A stretch of 64,000 nucleotides of DNA from Panacibacter microcysteis (GCF_015831355.1 NZ_JADWYR010000001.1:1550001-1614000); one strand, 5' to 3'; positions 1 through 9,821 are shown, counted from the stretch's first letter. The notes: a model not told the origin generated them from the letters alone. A program made the numbers and translations.

Positions 1-179
1 TCATCCGGGCTTTCCAATAGTTCAATTTTTGTCTCCCCTTTTTGAAAGAAAGCAGTGTTTACTTTTTCACTTTCCACAGATTCCATTTTATAACAGGGGG
101 TATTTAACAACTTTTCGAACAACGGAATAGATATAGAAAGGTCTTTTACTGCAATGCCAATGTGTTCTGCTCTTAACAT
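1..179 (-). CDS. mce: Methylmalonyl-CoA epimerase, C-terminus cut by window edge
   Basis: The 59 N-terminal residues are present, read leftward from an ATG at 179; the rest lies outside the window. The start MLRAEHIGIAVKDL followed by a short helix and a strand ending TKIELLE is the first beta-alpha-beta-beta module of the vicinal-oxygen-chelate fold. His6 would be the first metal ligand. Family members convert (R)- to (S)-methylmalonyl-CoA in propionate and branched-chain catabolism. The gene is divergent from iscS. Another VOC-family enzyme cannot be excluded from the N-terminus alone, but the match to epimerases is good. Confidence 0.8.
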   Translation of the reverse strand, partial: MLRAEHIGIAVKDLSISIPLFEKLLNTPCYKMESVESEKVNTAFFQKGETKIELLESPD

Positions 180-289
180 GTTAAAGTGGTTTTCGATATA
201 CGTAAATAGGTTTTGTAAAACCCTGCCGGAACTAAAAGTAGAACCATTTGGCATAAATTTGTTACAAGACGTACAAACAAATTCTTCGC

Positions 290-1495
290 ATGCTAAAGTT
301 GCCTGTATACCTGGATTATAATGCTACCACACCTGTCGATCCCAGGGTGCTTGAGGCCATGTTGCCATACTTTACGCAACATTTTGGTAATGCTGCCAGT
401 CGCAACCATGCATTTGGGTGGGAAGCGGAAGAAGCAGTTGACTACGCACGTGAACAGGTGGCAAAACTGGTGGGTGCAGAAACGAAAGAAATCATTTTTA
501 CCAGCGGCGCTACCGAGTCAGACAACCTTGCAATAAAGGGTGTCTTTGAAATGTATGCCGGCAAAGGCAATCACATTATTACCTGCGTTACAGAACACAA
601 GGCCGTATTAGATACCTGTAACCACCTGGAAAAACTTGGAGCTTCCGTAACCTGCCTGCCGGTACACGAAGATGGACTGATTGACCCTGCAGAACTGGAA
701 GCCGCCATAAGGCCTGAAACAATCCTTATTGCAATCATGTATGCCAACAACGAGATTGGTGTATTGCAACCCGTAAAGGAAATAAGTGCAATTGCCAGGA
801 AACATGGCGTACTATTTTTTACAGATGCCACACAGGCTGTGGGCAAAATTCCGGTAAATGTGCAGGAAGATGGTATAGACATAATGGCTTTTTCCGCACA
901 CAAGATTTACGGGCCCAAAGGTGTTGGCGCCTTATATGTGCGCAGGAAGAGCCCGCGTGTAAGGCTTACTGCGCAAATGGATGGCGGCGGGCACGAGCGG
1001 GGCATGCGCAGTGGTACACTCAACGTGCCGGGTATTGTAGGGCTTGGTAAAGCCTGTGAGCTCTGCAGGCTGGAAATGGGTGAAGAAAGTAAACGCTTAA
1101 AAGCATTAAGGGATAATCTGGAAGATGCATTGCTCGGCCTGGAAGCCACGCAGTTAAATGGCCACAAAGAACAACGTCTGCCGCACCTGTCAAACATTTC
1201 ATTTAAGTATATAGAAGGCGAAGCGCTGATCATGAGTTTTAGCAAATACATGGCGTTGTCAACAGGTTCTGCATGCACCTCTGCCTCTATGGAACCCAGC
1301 TATGTATTAAAGGCGTTGGGTAATACAGATGAAACAGCACATGCATCCTTACGTTTCGGGCTGGGCCGTTTTACCACGGCAGAAGAGGTAGCGTTTGCCA
1401 TAGAGCAAATAACTGCAGCTGTAAATAAGCAGCGCGAATTAAGCCCCACATGGGAAATGTATAAAGAAGGTGCCAGGCTTAATTCCGTGGAATAA
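290..1495 (+). CDS. iscS: Cysteine desulfurase (IscS/NifS family)
   Basis: This is a 401-residue PLP enzyme that moves sulfur from cysteine to a scaffold for Fe-S cluster assembly and tRNA thiolation. The N-terminus ([13 protein letters not shown]) is typical of the family. The PLP lysine is Lys205 in [10 protein letters not shown], and the catalytic cysteine is Cys329 in STGSACTS, closely matching the positions known for IscS proteins. Length is normal and the gene appears complete. It stands alone here, with no IscU or IscA neighbour, and is closed by a strong terminator. SufS is less likely because the active-site loop is of the IscS/NifS (group I) kind. Confidence 0.93.
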   Translation: MLKLPVYLDYNATTPVDPRVLEAMLPYFTQHFGNAASRNHAFGWEAEEAVDYAREQVAKLVGAETKEIIFTSGATESDNLAIKGVFEMYAGKGNHIITCVTEHKAVLDTCNHLEKLGASVTCLPVHEDGLIDPAELEAAIRPETILIAIMYANNEIGVLQPVKEISAIARKHGVLFFTDATQAVGKIPVNVQEDGIDIMAFSAHKIYGPKGVGALYVRRKSPRVRLTAQMDGGGHERGMRSGTLNVPGIVGLGKACELCRLEMGEESKRLKALRDNLEDALLGLEATQLNGHKEQRLPHLSNISFKYIEGEALIMSFSKYMALSTGSACTSASMEPSYVLKALGNTDETAHASLRFGLGRFTTAEEVAFAIEQITAAVNKQRELSPTWEMYKEGARLNSVE

Positions 1496-1551
1496 AAATG
1501 ACACCGCAGGTGTCTGTAACAAGCAAGGGTTGTAAGTGAACATACAAAACT

Positions 1552-1579
1552 GCCGGAGTATGAAACCTCCGGCTTTTTT
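1552..1579 (+). terminator. Rho-independent terminator after iscS
   Basis: A perfect 7-bp stem GCCGGAG/CTCCGGC (1552-1558 and 1567-1573) with an 8-nt loop is followed by six T (1574-1579). It sits 56 bases after the iscS stop and separates it from gldF. Confidence 0.85.
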
Positions 1580-1626
1580 ATGGTATTAGCAACACTTTGA
1601 ATGTGTATTTCTTATAGCTTTGATGC

Positions 1627-2349
1627 ATGTGGATGATCTGCACAAAAGAATGGCGACAGTTTTTCAGTTCTCTTTCAGGTTATATAGCAATGATCGTATT
1701 CCTGTTGCTCTGCGGGCTCATGTTGTTCGTATTTCCCGATACCAGCCTGCTCGATTTTGGCTATGCTTCACTCAACGGTTTTTTTGAGATTGCCCCGTGG
1801 ATATTACTTTTCCTTGTACCTACCGTAACCATGCGCAGCCTGTCAGATGAATACAAAGGCGGCACCTTTGAGCTACTCAAAACAATGCCATTAAAACCAT
1901 CGCAGATTGTTTGGGGCAAATTCTTTGGCGCATTGCTTATTGTTGCACTTACACTTGTACCAACAGTTATCTACGCATTTTCCCTGCAGGTACTCAGCGC
2001 TGTTGGTGGTTTAGATGCAGGCAGCACTATTGGCAGCTACATAGGGTTGCTTATGCTGGGTGCGGTATTTACCGCGGTGGGCATATGCACCAGCAGTTTT
2101 ACCAATAATACCATTGTTGCGTTTGTAAGCGGCGCTTTTGTTTGCTTTCTGCTTTTCACAGGTTTTGAGGCAGTAAGCAAATTGCCTGTCTTTGCAGCAG
2201 GTGCAGACTATTTTATAGAAATGCTCGGCATAAAATTTCATTACAATAGTATCAGCAAAGGGGTAATAGATATAAGAGATATATTGTACTTCGCAGGTGT
2301 AATATTGATTTTCCTGCTCATTACACAGCGTAATGTGGCAAGAAGATAA
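1627..2349 (+). CDS. gldF: Gliding-motility ABC transporter permease GldF
   Basis: This 240-residue hydrophobic protein has about six membrane segments and resembles ABC-2 type permeases. The N-terminus (KEWRQFFSSLSGYIA) and the middle block (MRSLSDEYKGGTFELLKT) match GldF. In Flavobacterium, GldA, GldF and GldG form an ABC transporter required for gliding; no GldA ATPase gene lies in this window. gldG follows on the same strand but 275 bp away, the gap being filled by a repeat element that starts just after the gldF stop. An alternative start is the ATG two codons in (1633). A weak TAnnTTTG box lies at 1615-1622, too close to the start to be convincing as the promoter. Confidence 0.9.
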   Translation: MWMICTKEWRQFFSSLSGYIAMIVFLLLCGLMLFVFPDTSLLDFGYASLNGFFEIAPWILLFLVPTVTMRSLSDEYKGGTFELLKTMPLKPSQIVWGKFFGALLIVALTLVPTVIYAFSLQVLSAVGGLDAGSTIGSYIGLLMLGAVFTAVGICTSSFTNNTIVAFVSGAFVCFLLFTGFEAVSKLPVFAAGADYFIEMLGIKFHYNSISKGVIDIRDILYFAGVILIFLLITQRNVARR

Positions 2350-2586
2350 TGGTGAGCCAGGCAGTTGAATAAGCATGTAACTGCCGTTGCGTCGCACTCT
2401 TGTACTGTTGAATATGTATCAACACTCAGTATACAGTTCCGCCGCAATGTGCAAAGATTTGTGTGTGGCGGCCTGTTAAACAATTACACAATGCACCCAC
2501 ATTTGTGCAGGTAACGAAACAAAAACGCTTCGCAAAGATGAATAGCGAACCGAACGTACAAGTGAGTTACACAACCAAAGCCGGGC
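2350..2586. repeat. Interspersed repeat pair 1 (core A+ / core B-)
   Basis: The left core GTTGCGTCGCACTCTTGTAC (2386-2405) faces an inverted core at 2556-2575 (type B with one mismatch). Outer ends are GAGCCAGGC near 2354 and GCCGGGC at 2580-2586. The element starts immediately after the gldF stop codon and separates gldF from gldG. No gene lies inside. Confidence 0.8.
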
Positions 2587-2624
2587 AACGAACAAAAGCC
2601 GGTCAATAAAGCGTACAACAAGAA

Positions 2625-4370
2625 ATGAGCAAGATTTTACAACACAGGTATTGGTGGATCATTATACTGGCACTCTTCCCGGTTATTACCTATGTATCTT
2701 CTTTATTCAGCTATCGTATAGACCTTACGGCTGAAAAAAGATTCAGCCTTACTGAGCCCACAAAGAAACTGCTCAGCAACCTCGATTCTGTTATTGATAT
2801 ACAGGTATACCTTACCGGAGACCTTCCTGCAGATTATAAAAAACTCAATATTGCCACGCAGGATATACTCAATGAGTTTCGCGACCTCAGCAACAACCGT
2901 GTGCAGGTAAGTTATATAAGCCCCGGAGAAGGTCTTGATGACAGCGCAAAAACATACCTGTACGACAGCCTTTCGCGCCTTGGGGTGGTTTTTGAACAAA
3001 CGCAGCATGTTTCTGCCGCAAGTGATAAAGCAACCAACCAGCTCATTATTCCTTCCGCTTTGGTTACGTACGGTAACCGCAAGCCGTTTGCAGTTGACCT
3101 GCGCAGCAGCCGCAAAGTTTTTAAAAACTTTAATGTGGTAAACGACCTGCCACAGGAAGATAAAGAAGCAACGCTGAATGCAGCAGAAGCGTTGCTCGAA
3201 TTTAAGTTTGCCAACGCCATTGATAAACTAACCCGCACGTATATTCCTGTTGTGGCGTATGCTGTTGGCAATGGCGAACCGGTTGATTACCGCATTAACG
3301 ACCTGGGCGAGAACCTGCGGAACGATTACCGCCTGGCCATCTTCGATCTAAAGCAGGGTTATCCAAATGCTAAACAAATAGATGCATTGCTTATTGTAAA
3401 ACCTACACAGCCTTTTACAGATGAAGACAAACTCAAGATCGACCAGTATGTAATGAATGGCGGAAAGGTGATCTGGTGCGTGGACAAATTATATGCAGAA
3501 CTGGACAGCCTGATGCGCAGCCAGAGCGATTTTGTTGCCTTCGATCGCAACCTTAATATAGACGACATATTGTTTAAATATGGCGTACGCATAAACGGAG
3601 ACCTGCTGCAGGATCTTAACTGCGCAAAGATACCGATTGTGGTAGGCCAGAACCCCGATGGCAGCCCGCAGATGCAGCGCTTTCCCTGGCCTTATTACCC
3701 TTTTGTAAATGCTGTAAACAATAACCCCGTATCTAAAAATCTCGACAGGGTATTGCCCATCTTTCCTTCGAGTATAGACACGGTAGATGCGCCGGGTGTA
3801 ACCAAAACAGTATTACTTGCCAGTGATACCAACAGCCGCAGGTTAACATCGCCGGCAATGGTTACGCTAAACAGTATAAAAGACGATGCAGATTTTCAAA
3901 CTTTTAATAAAAGCCACATACCGGTTGCCGTATTGCTCGAAGGCAACTTTACATCCCTGTACGCAAACAGGCTTACAAAAGAAATACAGGATTCTGTAAC
4001 AAGGGCGGCGGGCAATAATTTTGCAAAGGCTTCTGTAAGCCCCACAAAGCAGATTGTAATGAGCGATGCCGATATAGTAACAAATTCAGTAAGCCAGTCA
4101 ACCGGTCCGCTGGCCATGGGCGAAATACCTTTTGAAAACTATCGTTTTGCTAACCGTGAATTTTTTCTCAACTGCATAGATTATCTCGTAAGTAACAACG
4201 GCATTTTCCAGTCGCGGAACAAAGACTTTACACTGCGCCTGCTGGATAAGAAAAAAACGCAGGAACAGCGCAGTATGTGGCAGATAATAAATATTGCCGT
4301 ACCAATAGTTGTAATACTTTTGTTTGGCGCTGTTTATGCATGGCAAAGAAAGCGAAAATATAGTGTGTAG
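2625..4370 (+). CDS. gldG: Gliding-motility ABC transporter component GldG
   Basis: A 581-residue protein with one membrane segment near the N-terminus (about residues 10-30), a large periplasmic region, and one membrane segment near the C-terminus (IAVPIVVILLFGAVYAW) followed by a basic tail. The start of the soluble part (SYRIDLTAEKRFSLTEPT) and the block YLTGDLPADYKKL are typical of GldG/ABC-2 auxiliary proteins. It is expected to work with GldF and a GldA ATPase in gliding and possibly T9SS function. Length fits the family. The gene is followed 5 bp later by another repeat element. Confidence 0.92.
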   Translation: MSKILQHRYWWIIILALFPVITYVSSLFSYRIDLTAEKRFSLTEPTKKLLSNLDSVIDIQVYLTGDLPADYKKLNIATQDILNEFRDLSNNRVQVSYISPGEGLDDSAKTYLYDSLSRLGVVFEQTQHVSAASDKATNQLIIPSALVTYGNRKPFAVDLRSSRKVFKNFNVVNDLPQEDKEATLNAAEALLEFKFANAIDKLTRTYIPVVAYAVGNGEPVDYRINDLGENLRNDYRLAIFDLKQGYPNAKQIDALLIVKPTQPFTDEDKLKIDQYVMNGGKVIWCVDKLYAELDSLMRSQSDFVAFDRNLNIDDILFKYGVRINGDLLQDLNCAKIPIVVGQNPDGSPQMQRFPWPYYPFVNAVNNNPVSKNLDRVLPIFPSSIDTVDAPGVTKTVLLASDTNSRRLTSPAMVTLNSIKDDADFQTFNKSHIPVAVLLEGNFTSLYANRLTKEIQDSVTRAAGNNFAKASVSPTKQIVMSDADIVTNSVSQSTGPLAMGEIPFENYRFANREFFLNCIDYLVSNNGIFQSRNKDFTLRLLDKKKTQEQRSMWQIINIAVPIVVILLFGAVYAWQRKRKYSV

Positions 4371-4374
4371 TTTT

Positions 4375-4580
4375 TTATGGGCCCGGCTTAAGTAAGGCTA
4401 TTAAACATCGTTGCGTCGCACTCTTGTACGTCTGCCACAGAAGTCAGCAAAGCGAAGTTTTACAGAAGTCAGCATACAACATGGCTATTACAGTTGCAGG
4501 CTTTTGCACCATGCTCACTTATATTCAACAGTACAAGTGAGTGACACAACCGCAGCTGAATAGTAGCAATGCAGCCCGCT
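4375..4580. repeat. Interspersed repeat pair 2 (core A+ / core B-)
   Basis: Core A lies at 4410-4429 and an inverted, perfect core B (GTACAAGTGAGTGACACAAC) at 4531-4550. Outer ends are GGGCCCGGC (4379-4387) and GCAGCCCGC (4571-4579). The right arm, including AATAGTAGCAATGCAGCC, is nearly identical to the right arm of the element at 40789-41000. It fills the gldG-terC gap and contributes an in-frame ATG (4569) to the terC reading frame. Confidence 0.8.
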
Positions 4581-4610
4581 AACAAAAATGCCTTTGTAAA
4601 AAAATATTTC

Positions 4611-5582
4611 ATGACGACAGATCAGTTGGTGTATTTGGTTTTTGGAGGAGTGTTATTACTGGCCCTGGTATTTGATCTTGGGCTGCTAAGTAAAAAAAAT
4701 CAGAAGATAACATTAAGGGCGGCACTTATGCAAACCTTTTTCTGGGTAGCACTTGCGCTGCTTTTTTTTGTGTTTATGTGGTGGCAGGAAGGGCAAAAGC
4801 CAGCACTTGAATACATTAGTGCATACCTTATGGAGTGGAGCCTTAGTATTGATAACATTTTTGTTTTCATACTTATTTTTAACTCCTTCCAGGTAAAGGA
4901 AAAATTTTACTCCAGGGTATTGCTTATCGGTATTCTGATGGCGATCATCTTCAGGGTATTGTTTATAACGGTTGGTGTTGCTATTGTTGAAAAGTTTGAA
5001 TGGGTGCTGCTGTTGTTTGGAGCATTCCTCGTGTATACAGGATACAAAATGTTTACTGCTGATGAAGATGAAGAGTTTGACCCGCATGATACCAAAATCT
5101 ATCGTTTTCTCAAACGCATACTGCCCCTTACCAACCATGACGGAGACGGTAAATATGTTATTACTGAAAACGGCAAAAGGATGTACACATCATTATTCGT
5201 GGTGGTTATATTGCTTGCATCTATCGATCTTGTTTTTGCGCTCGATTCCATACCTGCGGTAATGGGCATTTCGAGAGATAAGCTGGTTATTTATACGTCC
5301 AACATTTTTGCAGTGCTTGGTTTGCGCTCACTATTCTTTTTATTAAGAGGGGCTGTAAATAAATTTGATTATCTGCAACAGGGTATTGCCATAGTACTTG
5401 TATTTATTGGCGTAAAAATGCTGGGCGAACACTGGATCAATGAATGGATCAGCAAAGAAATACAGGTGTTTATTTCTTTGGGCGTAATCCTCGTTTGTAT
5501 ATCGGGCTCTATCTTCTACTCCATTTTTGTAGACCGCAAAAACAAGGAGATTGATGAGGGCGGCGGTAAAGACATTTACTAA
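4611..5582 (+). CDS. TerC/Alx family integral membrane protein
   Basis: A 323-residue protein (from ATG 4611) with about eight to nine membrane segments. The acidic motif AYLMEWSLSIDNIFVF and the repeat-half motif ASIDLVFALDSIPAV are diagnostic of the TerC family, whose E. coli member Alx exports manganese. A cytoplasmic acidic loop (DEDEEFDP) lies between the halves. An upstream in-frame ATG at 4569 would add 14 residues, but that codon lies inside the repeat element's right arm, so I prefer 4611, which gives the usual start (TTDQLVYLVFGG) and usual length. Substrate is not known. The stop codon lies directly before the murF-alr frame. Confidence 0.9.
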   Translation: MTTDQLVYLVFGGVLLLALVFDLGLLSKKNQKITLRAALMQTFFWVALALLFFVFMWWQEGQKPALEYISAYLMEWSLSIDNIFVFILIFNSFQVKEKFYSRVLLIGILMAIIFRVLFITVGVAIVEKFEWVLLLFGAFLVYTGYKMFTADEDEEFDPHDTKIYRFLKRILPLTNHDGDGKYVITENGKRMYTSLFVVVILLASIDLVFALDSIPAVMGISRDKLVIYTSNIFAVLGLRSLFFLLRGAVNKFDYLQQGIAIVLVFIGVKMLGEHWINEWISKEIQVFISLGVILVCISGSIFYSIFVDRKNKEIDEGGGKDIY

Positions 5583-5593
5583 AACTTTTCTTC

Positions 5594-8065
5594 CTGCGCT
5601 ATTCTTTAAATCATATTGCGGCAATACTTTCTGCAAAGGCAGTTACCGGTGATACAGGTGTTGTGGTTGAGCATCTGGTAACTGACAGCAGGCGTATATT
5701 TTTTCCTGCTGCATCATTATTTTTTGCACTGGAGACCAACCGGCGGGATGGGCATCTATTTATACCTGAAGTTTATGAAAGAGGCGTACGGTGTTTTGTA
5801 GTGCGCAATGGTTTTGACGCTACTAACTATGCCGGTGCTTCTTTTCTTTTTGTACATGATACCCTGGCGGCGCTACAATCGATTGCTGCCGATCATCGCC
5901 GGCAATTCAATTACCCGGTTATTGGTATTACGGGCAGCAACGGAAAAACCATTGTAAAAGAGTGGCTCTACCAGTTACTCAACACAGATTACAATATTGT
6001 AAGAAGCCCACGTAGCTACAACTCGCAGGTAGGTGTGCCATTGAGTGTGTGGCAAATGAATATGCAGCACAACATGGCCATTTTCGAAGCAGGGATTTCT
6101 ACAACCGGCGAGATGGATAAGCTGGAAAAAATAATTCAGCCAACAATCGGCGTGCTTACCAACCTTGGTGCTGCACACAATGAAGGTTTTGAAAATGAGA
6201 CGCAAAAGTTGCAGGAGAAATTATTGCTGTTCAGGCACTGCGGGGTTGTTATAGCCAGAGACATAGATGTGGCCGCGTATGTTGGCTTTGCAAAGTATAT
6301 TAATTCGCCGCTTAAGTTGCTTACATGGGGTAATAAAGCTTCAAACACTTTTGTTGTAGCGTCGGTACAGCGTAACCAGTTTGATACAGTTATTATTCTT
6401 GCTTACAAAACGGAAAGGCTTACGGTAACCATTCCTTTTACCGATCATGCTTCTGTCGAAAATGCGATTACCTGCGCCTGTGTGTTGCTTCAACTTGGCG
6501 TAAGTACAGCAACTATAGCACGGCGTATGCTGCAGCTGCAGCCCGTAGACATGCGTTTGCAGTTGCTCCACGGCATCAACAACTGTGTGGTCATCAACGA
6601 CAGTTATAGTTTTGATATTACCTCACTTTCTGTTGGGCTCGATTTTCTTTTGCAGCAACAGCAACATGCCCGCAAGACAGTGGTAATGTCAGATATACCC
6701 GGCGCTTCAGGAGACACCATGTACAGGGAGATTGCAGATATGCTTTATGCAAGAAATATCGAAAAAATTATTACCATAGGTACACAATGGCTCACTTATA
6801 AAAATGTACTTACAGCAAAAGTGGCCGTAACACAGCAGTACTTGGATACAGCCTCGTTCATCCGTCAGTTCAGTGCAAACCATTTCAGGAATGAAGCCCT
6901 GCTGCTGAAAGGCGCAAGGGTTTTTGGTTTTGAGAAGATCGTTGCATTACTGGAGAAAAAAGTACACCAGACCGTGATGGAGGTAAACCTGAATGCTGTG
7001 GTACATAACCTGAATGAATACAAAGCAAGGTTACAGAAAGGCGTAAAGGTTATGGGCATGGTGAAAGCCTTTGCTTATGGCAGCGGCAGTGCAGAAGTAG
7101 CCAGCCTGTTACAATTTCATAAAATTGATTACCTGGCAGTAGCGTATGCAGATGAAGGAGTAGAACTCAGAAAGGCCGGTATTCACTTACCCATTATGGT
7201 AATGAACGTAGATGAAGCTGCCTTTGAAACAATCGCCGAACACAACCTGGAACCGGAATTATTTTCTTTCAATATACTACAACTGTTCTTACAATTTCTT
7301 GAACGGAACGCTTTGCAGCAATACCCTGTGCATTTAAAAATCGACAGTGGTATGCACAGGCTTGGGTTCGAAGAAAAAGATATGCCGGCCTTGCTGCCTT
7401 TGTTGCGTGCTAACAACCGTATAGTTGTACAATCAGTGTTTAGCCATCTTGCATCCAGCGAAGATGCGGGTGATGATGCATTTACCACGCAACAGTCGCA
7501 GGCATACGAACGTTGCTGCGTGCTAATAAAAGAGGCACTTGGCTATCGTTTTATCATGCACCTTTCCAATTCTGCAGCCATTTTCAGAAGGCCGGAATTG
7601 CAGTATAATATGGTGCGCCTTGGTATTGGTTTGTATGGTGTAGACAGCAGTAATGCGCACCAGCTATCACTGCAAACTGTGGCCACACTTAAAACAACCA
7701 TTGCACAGCTACGCAATGTAGCTGCGGGAGATACCATTGGTTACAACCGCCGTGGAAAAACTGAACGTGCATCCGTAATTGCTACCATACGCATTGGTTA
7801 TGCAGACGGCTTCAGAAGACATCTCGGTTATGGGAAAGGAAAAGTTTTTGTACACGGAAAAGCAGCGCCTGTAATTGGTACCGTGGCTATGGATATGACC
7901 ATGATAGATGTTACCGATATACCTGGAGTAAAAGAAGGAGATGAAGTGGAGATCTTTGGTAAAAATATTCCGGTGCAGCAGGTAGCGCAATGGTGCAATA
8001 CTATTCCATACGAGATACTCACCGGCATTAACCAGCGTGTAAAAAGAATTTACGTAGAAGAATAA
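5594..8065 (+). CDS. murF-alr: Bifunctional MurF ligase / alanine racemase
   Basis: A fusion, common in Bacteroidota, of UDP-MurNAc-tripeptide:D-Ala-D-Ala ligase (N-terminal half) and PLP alanine racemase (C-terminal half), so one protein makes D-Ala and uses D-Ala-D-Ala. The ATP loop is GITGSNGKT. The racemase PLP lysine lies in VKAFAYGSG (codon 7064-7066), and the catalytic tyrosine region is IRIGYADGF. The first standard start codon is GTG 5663, but the frame upstream encodes YSLNHIAAILSA, which is clearly the MurF N-terminal helix. No ATG, GTG or TTG occurs there; the only near-start codon that fits is CTG 5594, which I used. The frame is closed upstream by a TAA at 5567. The gene starts about 11 bases after terC. 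Confidence 0.9.
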   Translation: MRYSLNHIAAILSAKAVTGDTGVVVEHLVTDSRRIFFPAASLFFALETNRRDGHLFIPEVYERGVRCFVVRNGFDATNYAGASFLFVHDTLAALQSIAADHRRQFNYPVIGITGSNGKTIVKEWLYQLLNTDYNIVRSPRSYNSQVGVPLSVWQMNMQHNMAIFEAGISTTGEMDKLEKIIQPTIGVLTNLGAAHNEGFENETQKLQEKLLLFRHCGVVIARDIDVAAYVGFAKYINSPLKLLTWGNKASNTFVVASVQRNQFDTVIILAYKTERLTVTIPFTDHASVENAITCACVLLQLGVSTATIARRMLQLQPVDMRLQLLHGINNCVVINDSYSFDITSLSVGLDFLLQQQQHARKTVVMSDIPGASGDTMYREIADMLYARNIEKIITIGTQWLTYKNVLTAKVAVTQQYLDTASFIRQFSANHFRNEALLLKGARVFGFEKIVALLEKKVHQTVMEVNLNAVVHNLNEYKARLQKGVKVMGMVKAFAYGSGSAEVASLLQFHKIDYLAVAYADEGVELRKAGIHLPIMVMNVDEAAFETIAEHNLEPELFSFNILQLFLQFLERNALQQYPVHLKIDSGMHRLGFEEKDMPALLPLLRANNRIVVQSVFSHLASSEDAGDDAFTTQQSQAYERCCVLIKEALGYRFIMHLSNSAAIFRRPELQYNMVRLGIGLYGVDSSNAHQLSLQTVATLKTTIAQLRNVAAGDTIGYNRRGKTERASVIATIRIGYADGFRRHLGYGKGKVFVHGKAAPVIGTVAMDMTMIDVTDIPGVKEGDEVEIFGKNIPVQQVAQWCNTIPYEILTGINQRVKRIYVEE

Positions 8066-8408
8066 TGATGGGCCGGGCAGTAGTTTTTTATGGCATCGCC
8101 TGTTGCGTCGCACTCTTGTGCTGATGAATAATACCAGACTTATCGATGTACTGCTACAGTCTGAATACCCATTACAACCATATGTTGCTTTTATACATAA
8201 CCCCAAAAAATTTTTGTTCCGGTATTATGCGTTGACAGCATAAAACTGTGATTGTATTACTACTGCTTCTTTTTTATTGTAAAGTGATATCTTCCTGCGT
8301 TGTAATAAACCCGCCCGTTTGGTAAAATCTAATCCTGCAGCCGCCATTAAAAACAGAAAGTACAAGTGAGTGACACAACAGGCGATGCCATGAAAACCGT
8401 TGCCGGTA
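8066..8408. repeat. Interspersed repeat pair 3 (core A+ / core B-)
   Basis: Core A (one mismatch) lies at 8102-8121 and a perfect inverted core B at 8360-8379. Both arms carry the same flank, ATGGCATCGCCT before the left core and its complement after the right core. Outer ends are GGGCCGGGC (8070-8078) and TGCCGGTA (8401-8408). The element begins right after the murF-alr stop and fills the whole gap to gldH; nothing else was recognised in its 240-bp AT-rich interior. Confidence 0.8.
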
Positions 8409-8417
8409 TCAAAAAAA

Positions 8418-8888
8418 TTATTGCACAGCTTTTTCTACGCGTATGCCTGCATTAAGCATGTTGGGCAGCGGGTCTTCCCGCATGATCTGTTGTAGTGTAA
8501 AGGTATATTCCCCGGCCTTTAGCTTAACCGGGAATTTGGTAAGCAATATGCGCTGTTCAATGATATCATCCATGGCATTGCCAAACCATTTATTATTGTC
8601 ACCCAGTTTAAGTTCGATGCGTTGATTATCTGTTTTTTTTTCAGGGTTAATGGTTGTTACACTGAGCCAGATGTTATTAAAATGGTAAGCATCTTCATGG
8701 CGCAGCACCGCGAAAATATTATAGGGCGCTGTTGTATCTGTAATGGTAAAATTGAACGAGAGTTTTTCTTTGCTGCTCCATGCGTGTTTTGGAAATGCTT
8801 TTGTTTTCTCGTAGATGTTAATCGTATCGCACGCTGAAAAGCAAACGGCTATAAGTAAGAAGAGTAATAGCTTTTTCAAAGTCGTCAA
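8418..8888 (-). CDS. gldH: Gliding-motility lipoprotein GldH
   Basis: A 156-residue lipoprotein with signal peptide and lipobox ending at Cys20 (CFSAC). After the lipobox, DTINIYEKTKAFPKHAW and the central block FAVLRHEDAYHFNNIWL match GldH, which is required for gliding in Flavobacterium johnsoniae and acts with T9SS parts at the outer membrane. Normal family length. It lies 9 bp after yicC on the same strand, suggesting co-transcription. With gldF and gldG it is the third gld gene in the first 9 kb, though not contiguous with them. Confidence 0.88.
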   Translation of the reverse strand: MTTLKKLLLFLLIAVCFSACDTINIYEKTKAFPKHAWSSKEKLSFNFTITDTTAPYNIFAVLRHEDAYHFNNIWLSVTTINPEKKTDNQRIELKLGDNNKWFGNAMDDIIEQRILLTKFPVKLKAGEYTFTLQQIMREDPLPNMLNAGIRVEKAVQ

Positions 8889-8897
8889 ACAATAGTA

Positions 8898-9773
8898 TTA
8901 AAGAATATTGAGTACCTGCTCTTTTGCTTTCTCGAGTTCATCTTTCATAAGCACCACACTTTTTTGTATGTCTGCGTCATATGCTTTTGACCCGGTGGTA
9001 TTGATCTCTCTGCCAATTTCCTGCAAAATAAATGAAAGCTTTTTGCCTTTGCTTATTTCTTTTTCGAGCAGCACGTTCCTGAAATAATCGCAGTGGTTGC
9101 TAAGCCTTACCTGCTCTTCGCTGATATCTATTTTTTCTATGTAATAGATCAGTTCCTGTTCCAGCCTGTTGGGGTCGTAATTTTCTTTGCCCACGTTTTC
9201 TTCGAGCACTTTCTTTAAACCGTCTTTTATTTTTTCTCTTCTTGCAGGCTCCAGCGGGGCAATTATTTTTTGCTGGTATTCTATGTTGGCAATGCGTGCC
9301 AGCAGGTCATCTTCCATGCTTTTGCCTTCATCTCTGCGGTGTTCGTTTAACTGGTCTATGGCCTGTTGCAATACTTTTTTAAATGCCGCCCAGTCTGCAT
9401 CGTTAAGTATTTCTGTAGTGGGCGTTACCACATCCGGCAGTTTAAGCAGTGCACTTAGTACATTTTCGGTGCCTAAGCCAAGTTCTTTGGCAGTTTCAGA
9501 AATGGTAGCGTAGTACGCTTTTAATAACGCTGTATTAATAGCAACGGCTTTGGAAGAGCCGTTTTGTTTTAAGGTAATAATGCATTCAATGCTGCCACGT
9601 AGCAATCCTTCATTCAACATACTGCGGATGTCCATCTCAAAGCTTTTCATAATACCCGGCAGTGTAAGACGAATATCATATTGTTTACCATTCAGCGAAC
9701 GGATCTCTACAAGAAAGGTCTTATCATTGATTGTTTGCTCTGCACGTCCATAACCTGTCATTGAATACAACAT
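8898..9773 (-). CDS. yicC: YicC family endoribonuclease
   Basis: A 291-residue protein starting MLYSMTGYGRAE, the hallmark N-terminus of the YicC family, and ending with the conserved DUF1732 region (GREINTTGSKAYDADIQ). E. coli YicC is an endoribonuclease acting in RNA turnover. The frame is open 18 codons further upstream, but the start at 9773 gives the family N-terminus and is chosen. It is transcribed away from the terminator at 9822-9857 and is followed closely by gldH. Confidence 0.92.
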   Translation of the reverse strand: MLYSMTGYGRAEQTINDKTFLVEIRSLNGKQYDIRLTLPGIMKSFEMDIRSMLNEGLLRGSIECIITLKQNGSSKAVAINTALLKAYYATISETAKELGLGTENVLSALLKLPDVVTPTTEILNDADWAAFKKVLQQAIDQLNEHRRDEGKSMEDDLLARIANIEYQQKIIAPLEPARREKIKDGLKKVLEENVGKENYDPNRLEQELIYYIEKIDISEEQVRLSNHCDYFRNVLLEKEISKGKKLSFILQEIGREINTTGSKAYDADIQKSVVLMKDELEKAKEQVLNIL

Positions 9774-9821
9774 AAGAGATATTTGATATTGGTAAATTAA
9801 CGGCAAATATCCAAGATAAAA

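Noticed and set aside
1596-1622. Promoter for gldF with TTTG and TAGCTTTG
   Set aside because: Spacer is only 15 nt and the -7 box ends 4 bp before the start codon, which would place the transcript start at or inside the gene.
4569-4610. N-terminal extension of the TerC-family protein from ATG 4569
   Set aside because: The ATG lies in the right arm of a repeat element whose sequence recurs elsewhere; the family N-terminus begins at 4611.
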